Of a stretch of DNA of 64,000 nt, positions 60,510 through 64,000 are shown piece by piece. The stretch comes from Chromohalobacter israelensis (GTDB lineage Bacteria; Pseudomonadota; Gammaproteobacteria; Pseudomonadales; Halomonadaceae), in contig JQNW01000008.1 in the NCBI GenBank assembly GCA_000761475.1, forward strand, positions 62,001 to 126,000. Direction: 5' to 3'. Under the pieces are notes generated by a model. The model was not told where the DNA came from and ran no database searches. It worked only from the letters and a program-made list of their open reading frames with translations. The position numbers were made by a program, and so were the translations under genes. Within the stretch, counting starts at the first letter, position 1. Each line of letters begins with the position of its first letter.

Positions 60510-61919
60510 TCAGCAGCTGTAGTACATGTCGAACTCGATCGGATGCGTCGCCATGCGCAGGCGGTCGACTTCTTCCTGCTTGAGCTCGAGATAGGCGTCG
60601 ATCATGCTGTCGGTGAACACGTCGCCCTCGGTCAGGAAGGCGCGGTCCGCATCCAGGGCTTCCAGGGCCTGGTCGAGGCTGCTGGCGACGGTGGGAACCG
60701 ACTTGCCTTCTTCCGGCGGCAGGTCATAGAGGTTCTTGTCCATCGCATCGCCGGGGTGGATCTTGTTCTTGATGCCGTCGATACCCGCCATCAGCATGGC
60801 CGAGAAGCACAGGTACGGGTTGGCGGTCGGATCCGGGAAGCGCAGTTCCACACGCTTGCCCTTGGGGCTCGCGGTGTACGGAATGCGGATGGAGGCACTG
60901 CGGTTGCGGGCACTGTAGGCCAGCATGACCGGCGCCTCGAAGCCCGGGACCAGACGCTTGTAGGAGTTGGTCGAGGCGTTGGTGAAGGCGTTCAGCGCAC
61001 GGGCGTGCTTGATGATGCCGCCGATGTAGTACAGCGCGGTTTCGGACAGCCCGGCGTATTCGTCACCGGCGAACATGTTGGTGCCGTCCTTCCAGAAGGA
61101 CTGGTGCACGTGCATGCCGGACCCGTTGTCACCGACCAGCGGCTTGGGCATGAAGGTCGCGGTCTTGCCGTAGGCGTGAGCCACGTTGTGGATCACGTAC
61201 TTCATTTCCTGAACTTCGTCGGCCTTCTTCACCAGCGTGTTGAACTTGACACCGATTTCGTTCTGGCCGGCGTTGGCGACTTCGTGGTGATGCACCTCGA
61301 CCGACTGGCCGATGGCTTCCAGGGTGTTGCACATCGCGCTGCGGATGTCGTGGAAGCTGTCCACCGGCGGAACCGGGAAGTAGCCACCCTTGACGCGCGG
61401 ACGGTGCCCCAGGTTGCCGCCTTCCACGGTGGTGGAGTCGGTCGCCCAGGCGCCTTCCTCGGACGTGATCTTGTACATCGCGCCCTGGATGTCGGCATTC
61501 CAGTGCACTTCGTCGAAAATGAAGAATTCAGGTTCCGGGCCGAAGAAGGCGGTATCGCCCAGACCGGTGGACTTCAGGTACGCCTCGGCACGCTTGGCGA
61601 TGGAGCGCGGGTCACGTTCGTACCCCTGCATGGTGGCCGGCTCGATGATGTCGCAGCGCAGCACCAGCGTGGCATCTTCGGTGAACGGGTCGAGGTAGCC
61701 GCTGCCGTCTTCCGGGCGCAGGATCATGTCGGACTCGTTGATGCCCTTCCAGCCGGAAATGGAGGAGCCATCGAACATCTGACCGTTCTCGAAGAACTCA
61801 TCATCGACGGCGCCGGCCGGAATCGTGACGTGCTGCTCCTTGCCCTTGGTATCGGTAAAGCGCAGATCCACCCACTTGATATCGTGTTCTTCGATCAGGG
61901 CGAGGGTCTTCTCAGACAT
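60510..61919 (-). CDS. glnA: Glutamine synthetase type I
   Basis: The 469-residue enzyme equals the usual GSI-beta length. It shows [17 protein letters not shown], the metal-site [27 protein letters not shown], the [10 protein letters not shown] substrate segment, and the adenylylation site Tyr in [11 protein letters not shown]. It makes glutamine from glutamate, ammonia and ATP. GGAGGAA precedes ATG at 61919. Upstream lie a sigma54-type promoter (62029-62044) and an NtrC site (62206-62222), matching nitrogen control by the ntrBC genes next door. Confidence 0.97.
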   Translation of the reverse strand: MSEKTLALIEEHDIKWVDLRFTDTKGKEQHVTIPAGAVDDEFFENGQMFDGSSISGWKGINESDMILRPEDGSGYLDPFTEDATLVLRCDIIEPATMQGYERDPRSIAKRAEAYLKSTGLGDTAFFGPEPEFFIFDEVHWNADIQGAMYKITSEEGAWATDSTTVEGGNLGHRPRVKGGYFPVPPVDSFHDIRSAMCNTLEAIGQSVEVHHHEVANAGQNEIGVKFNTLVKKADEVQEMKYVIHNVAHAYGKTATFMPKPLVGDNGSGMHVHQSFWKDGTNMFAGDEYAGLSETALYYIGGIIKHARALNAFTNASTNSYKRLVPGFEAPVMLAYSARNRSASIRIPYTASPKGKRVELRFPDPTANPYLCFSAMLMAGIDGIKNKIHPGDAMDKNLYDLPPEEGKSVPTVASSLDQALEALDADRAFLTEGDVFTDSMIDAYLELKQEEVDRLRMATHPIEFDMYYSC

Positions 61920-62028
61920 GATTTCCTCCACTATGAGCCCACGGCTCGGGTCGTTTGCTTGCGTGTTCAGCGTCGTTTGTAGCATGCCCGCCGACGACTG
62001 CCCACGGGTATGCGTTTACGTTTTGCAA

Positions 62029-62044
62029 TGCAGAAGCTGTGCCA
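62029..62044 (-). promoter_or_regulatory. Sigma54 promoter of glnA
   Basis: The minus strand reads TGGCACAGCTTCTGCA, with the GG and GC doublets ten bases apart as in the -24/-12 consensus TGGCACN5TTGCA. It lies 110 bp before the glnA start codon. Confidence 0.8.
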
Positions 62045-62205
62045 ACCATTGATGCATTTCGGGGCAAAAACGCTAAGCGCATGATCAATCGATAAAAAAT
62101 CGACCGGCGTTGTGCATGGCTCGGCACCAGGATAGCGCCCGCCCCGCCACATAAAAGTGCACGGACACCACACGGGCATCATGAAGGTGCAGCATTGCTG
62201 CCCAA

Positions 62206-62222
62206 TGCACCATTTGGGTGCA
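62206..62222. promoter_or_regulatory. NtrC enhancer site upstream of glnA
   Basis: TGCACCATTTGGGTGCA matches TGCACCN5GGTGCA perfectly in both arms. It is about 165 bp upstream of the sigma54 promoter, a normal enhancer distance. A partial palindrome TGCAGCATTGCTGC (62188-62201) adjoins it and may be a second weak site. Confidence 0.85.
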
Positions 62223-62376
62223 ATCGGTAACCTCATGCCATCAGGCACCGATTTTCAGTCATGCCAAGCTAGAAAAACCAGCCACGACGATGATTGCCAG
62301 GCGCCCCGCCGCCCCGCAGGCTTGAACCAGATTCCCGATTTCTTCCACGGGCTTGCACCCAAGGCATACTCGAGCG

Positions 62377-63342
62377 ATGCGTACCTACAGCCTGCTGATC
62401 GACGCCAGCCATGCCCCCGAGCACCTGGAACGCTGCCTGAGCGCCCTGGCACGCAGCATATCCGGCTTTCGCGGACATACCGAAACGCTGGTCCAGTTGC
62501 GCACCCTTGATACGCGCACCCAGCTGCTGCTGGATCAGCGCGACATTCGTTTCGCGCTGCTGCCCCAACATGGACAGGGCGCACTGCGCCATCATGGCGC
62601 GACCCACCTCAATGGCGAGGTGCTGATCTTCCTGGATGCGGCACTGGAAGTGCCCGACGACTGGCTGGACCGTCTGGCGGAGGCGTTTCGCAAGCAAAGC
62701 GCCGATGCCGTTGTCTTCGCGCAGGCGCCGGCCGACCCGCTCGTCCCGGCGTTGGCGGACTGGTATGCCACACGCATCCGGCGCGGCTTCGGCGACCACC
62801 CCTGGGAGTGGCCCACCGGACAACTGGCCATCACCCGAGAGTGGTATGAACGCCTTGGCGGCCACGACCCACGCCTGGAGACCTGCGCCGACCTGGACAT
62901 CCTGGTGCGCCTGTGGCGTTGCCATGCACGCCTGCGCTGGCAGACCTCGCCTTCGCTGATCGACCACGGTGCCCCTCGCCGGCTCGGCCCCTGGTGGCGC
63001 CGACAACGTCGCCATCAGGCCCGCTATCTGTATACCGCAAGCGCCGCGCGCCACCCACGCTTCGTGATACCCCGACTGGGCGGCACGCTGGTGCAATGGG
63101 GCAGCGTGCCACTGGCGCTCTTGCTGTGGATTCCCCCGGCGCCGACGCCCGGCGTGGCCAGTCTCGTCATCAGCGCCTGGCCGGCCACCGTCATGACTTG
63201 GCGCGACGGCATGCCACCCCGGTCCAGGGCGTGTCGCCTGGCACTCTGGCGCTGGTGTCTGCATGCCCTGCAACTGACCGCCACCGGGGCGGCATTGTTG
63301 AGCCCGCCCTGCCGGCGGCGCCTGCGGCGCGACCCGGCATGA
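62377..63342 (+). CDS. Family-2-like glycosyltransferase
   Basis: The 321-residue protein has a GT-A type N-terminal domain (YSLLIDASHAPEHLERCLSA, then GALRHHGATHLNGEVLIFLD, where the final D belongs to the nucleotide-sugar/metal motif) and WEWPTGQLAITREWYERLGG, the acceptor-side segment of family 2. A hydrophobic stretch near residues 240-290 suggests one or two membrane helices. It probably takes part in surface polysaccharide assembly together with the polysaccharide deacetylase downstream. Start ATG 62377; a TTG 24 bases upstream is possible. Confidence 0.8.
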   Translation: MRTYSLLIDASHAPEHLERCLSALARSISGFRGHTETLVQLRTLDTRTQLLLDQRDIRFALLPQHGQGALRHHGATHLNGEVLIFLDAALEVPDDWLDRLAEAFRKQSADAVVFAQAPADPLVPALADWYATRIRRGFGDHPWEWPTGQLAITREWYERLGGHDPRLETCADLDILVRLWRCHARLRWQTSPSLIDHGAPRRLGPWWRRQRRHQARYLYTASAARHPRFVIPRLGGTLVQWGSVPLALLLWIPPAPTPGVASLVISAWPATVMTWRDGMPPRSRACRLALWRWCLHALQLTATGAALLSPPCRRRLRRDPA

Positions 63343-63370
63343 CTGGCTAAATCACCACAGCGAGATATGC

Positions 63371-63406
63371 TGATAGGCATCGCAACCGTCATCACAACGC
63401 CTATCA
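63371..63406. repeat. Inverted repeat before the deacetylase gene
   Basis: TGATAGGC (63371-63378) and GCCTATCA (63399-63406) form a perfect 8-bp inverted repeat with a 20-base spacer in the 141-bp gap. It may be an operator or a weak hairpin. Confidence 0.4.
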
Positions 63407-63483
63407 GAGGAGCCCACGAACGCCGCCCGCGACAGGACGTCCCGGCACGGCACAGTACCGACGGCATTGCGGAGGGACACGTC

Positions 63484-64000
63484 ATGAGCCATCTCAGTCT
63501 TGCCTACGATGTCGTGCAGCGCCTGCGCGGGCACTGGCGACGCAGCCTCAGCGAACCGCTGCGCGGGCGTAGCGCGATTCTCGTACTGCCGCGCGTGCTG
63601 GCGGACGACGCCACGGCGCGCCTGCCTCACCATGCGCCCTATGCCCTGGGGCCGGAGAGCTTCCGACGGCTGCTCGACCATCTCACCGATCACGCCCAGA
63701 TCGTCACCCTGGCGAATGCCCGGCGCCTGCACCGCGACCCGCTGCCGCGCATCGCGCTGACCTTCGATGGCGGCTGGCGCGACACCGCCGAGGTGGCCCT
63801 GCGCCAGCTCGAACGCCTGGCGCTGCCGGCGAGCATGTTTCTCACCACCGGCTGGGTGAACCGTGCCCGCGGCGACTGGTGGAACACGCTCGGCGACGCC
63901 CTGTGGGAAGGCACCCAGCCGGCGCGCGTGCGCGACTGCCTCGGCGATGTCGGGCTACCCCTGCCGCCAGCACGCCCCGCGCACCCCGGTACCGCCTACA
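63484..64000 (+). CDS. Polysaccharide deacetylase family protein, N-terminal part (runs off the window)
   Basis: The visible 172 residues contain a NodB-type start: IALTFDGGWRDTAEVALRQL followed by LPASMFLTTGWVN, the usual TFDDG strand and the next beta-alpha unit. The motif reads TFDGG, so the second Asp, normally a metal ligand, is Gly here. The N-terminal 90 residues resemble exopolysaccharide-linked deacetylases (LGPESFRRLLDHL). GGAGGG precedes the ATG. It follows the glycosyltransferase and is likely part of a surface-polysaccharide gene set continuing to the right. Confidence 0.8.
   Translation, partial: MSHLSLAYDVVQRLRGHWRRSLSEPLRGRSAILVLPRVLADDATARLPHHAPYALGPESFRRLLDHLTDHAQIVTLANARRLHRDPLPRIALTFDGGWRDTAEVALRQLERLALPASMFLTTGWVNRARGDWWNTLGDALWEGTQPARVRDCLGDVGLPLPPARPAHPGTAY

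Overview
The window is 64 kb of GC-rich, gene-dense gammaproteobacterial DNA. The family mix points to Halomonadaceae (Halomonas/Chromohalobacter): a GH13_23 alpha-glucosidase resembling Halomonas HaG, a beta-ketoadipate cluster, TRAP transport, and glnA-ntrBC with sigma54/NtrC sites. The taxon is inferred. No rRNA, tRNA, CRISPR array or phage genes were seen.

Layout. 1-3.5 kb: partial aldehyde dehydrogenase, an unrecognised short ORF, an MFS exporter, a thioredoxin-fold protein and a PLP dehydratase. 3.5-11.7 kb: protocatechuate catabolism, transcribed pcaI-J-F-L(DC fusion)-Q-H-G on the minus strand, with divergent pcaR. pcaB lies between them and survives only as an internally deleted pseudogene. 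Two similar 17-bp palindromes (candidate PcaR operators) flank that pseudogene. 11.9-19.1 kb: a probable 2-ketogluconate unit (kguK, kguD, LacI regulator, TRAP dctPQM, HAD phosphatase). 19.2-22 kb: yciH, a YbaY-like lipoprotein, a sirtuin and a membrane NERD protein.

22-50.9 kb: a large alpha-glucoside/maltodextrin region. Its left part has a LacI regulator, two cytoplasmic alpha-glucosidases (GH13) and a substrate-binding protein without its own permeases. The middle block (about 28.4-38.1 kb) has visibly lower GC at wobble positions. It holds a full ABC importer, a third GH13 enzyme, a 1,076-bp IS481-family insertion, a MITE-like repeat, a ScrY-like porin broken by one amber codon, and LacI-type operators, one directly before malT. 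The composition change falls inside two genes, an ABC ATPase and malT, which suggests recombination. The right part is a classical MalT-type regulon: GH13-malK, malM, lamB, malEFG and a secreted alpha-amylase, with two exact MalT boxes. Extracellular amylase, outer-membrane porins, ABC importers and cytoplasmic glucosidases form a complete route from starch or oligosaccharide to glucose.

50.9-64 kb: dgt-like triphosphohydrolase, a PA4872-type oxaloacetate decarboxylase, a phnDCEE-type importer, ntrBC, a DUF4124 protein, glnA with a sigma54 promoter and NtrC site, a family-2 glycosyltransferase and a truncated polysaccharide deacetylase.

I found no wholly unknown multi-gene system. The best leads are the mosaic, IS-interrupted, amber-carrying alpha-glucoside locus, the pcaB deletion scar, and the operator sets.
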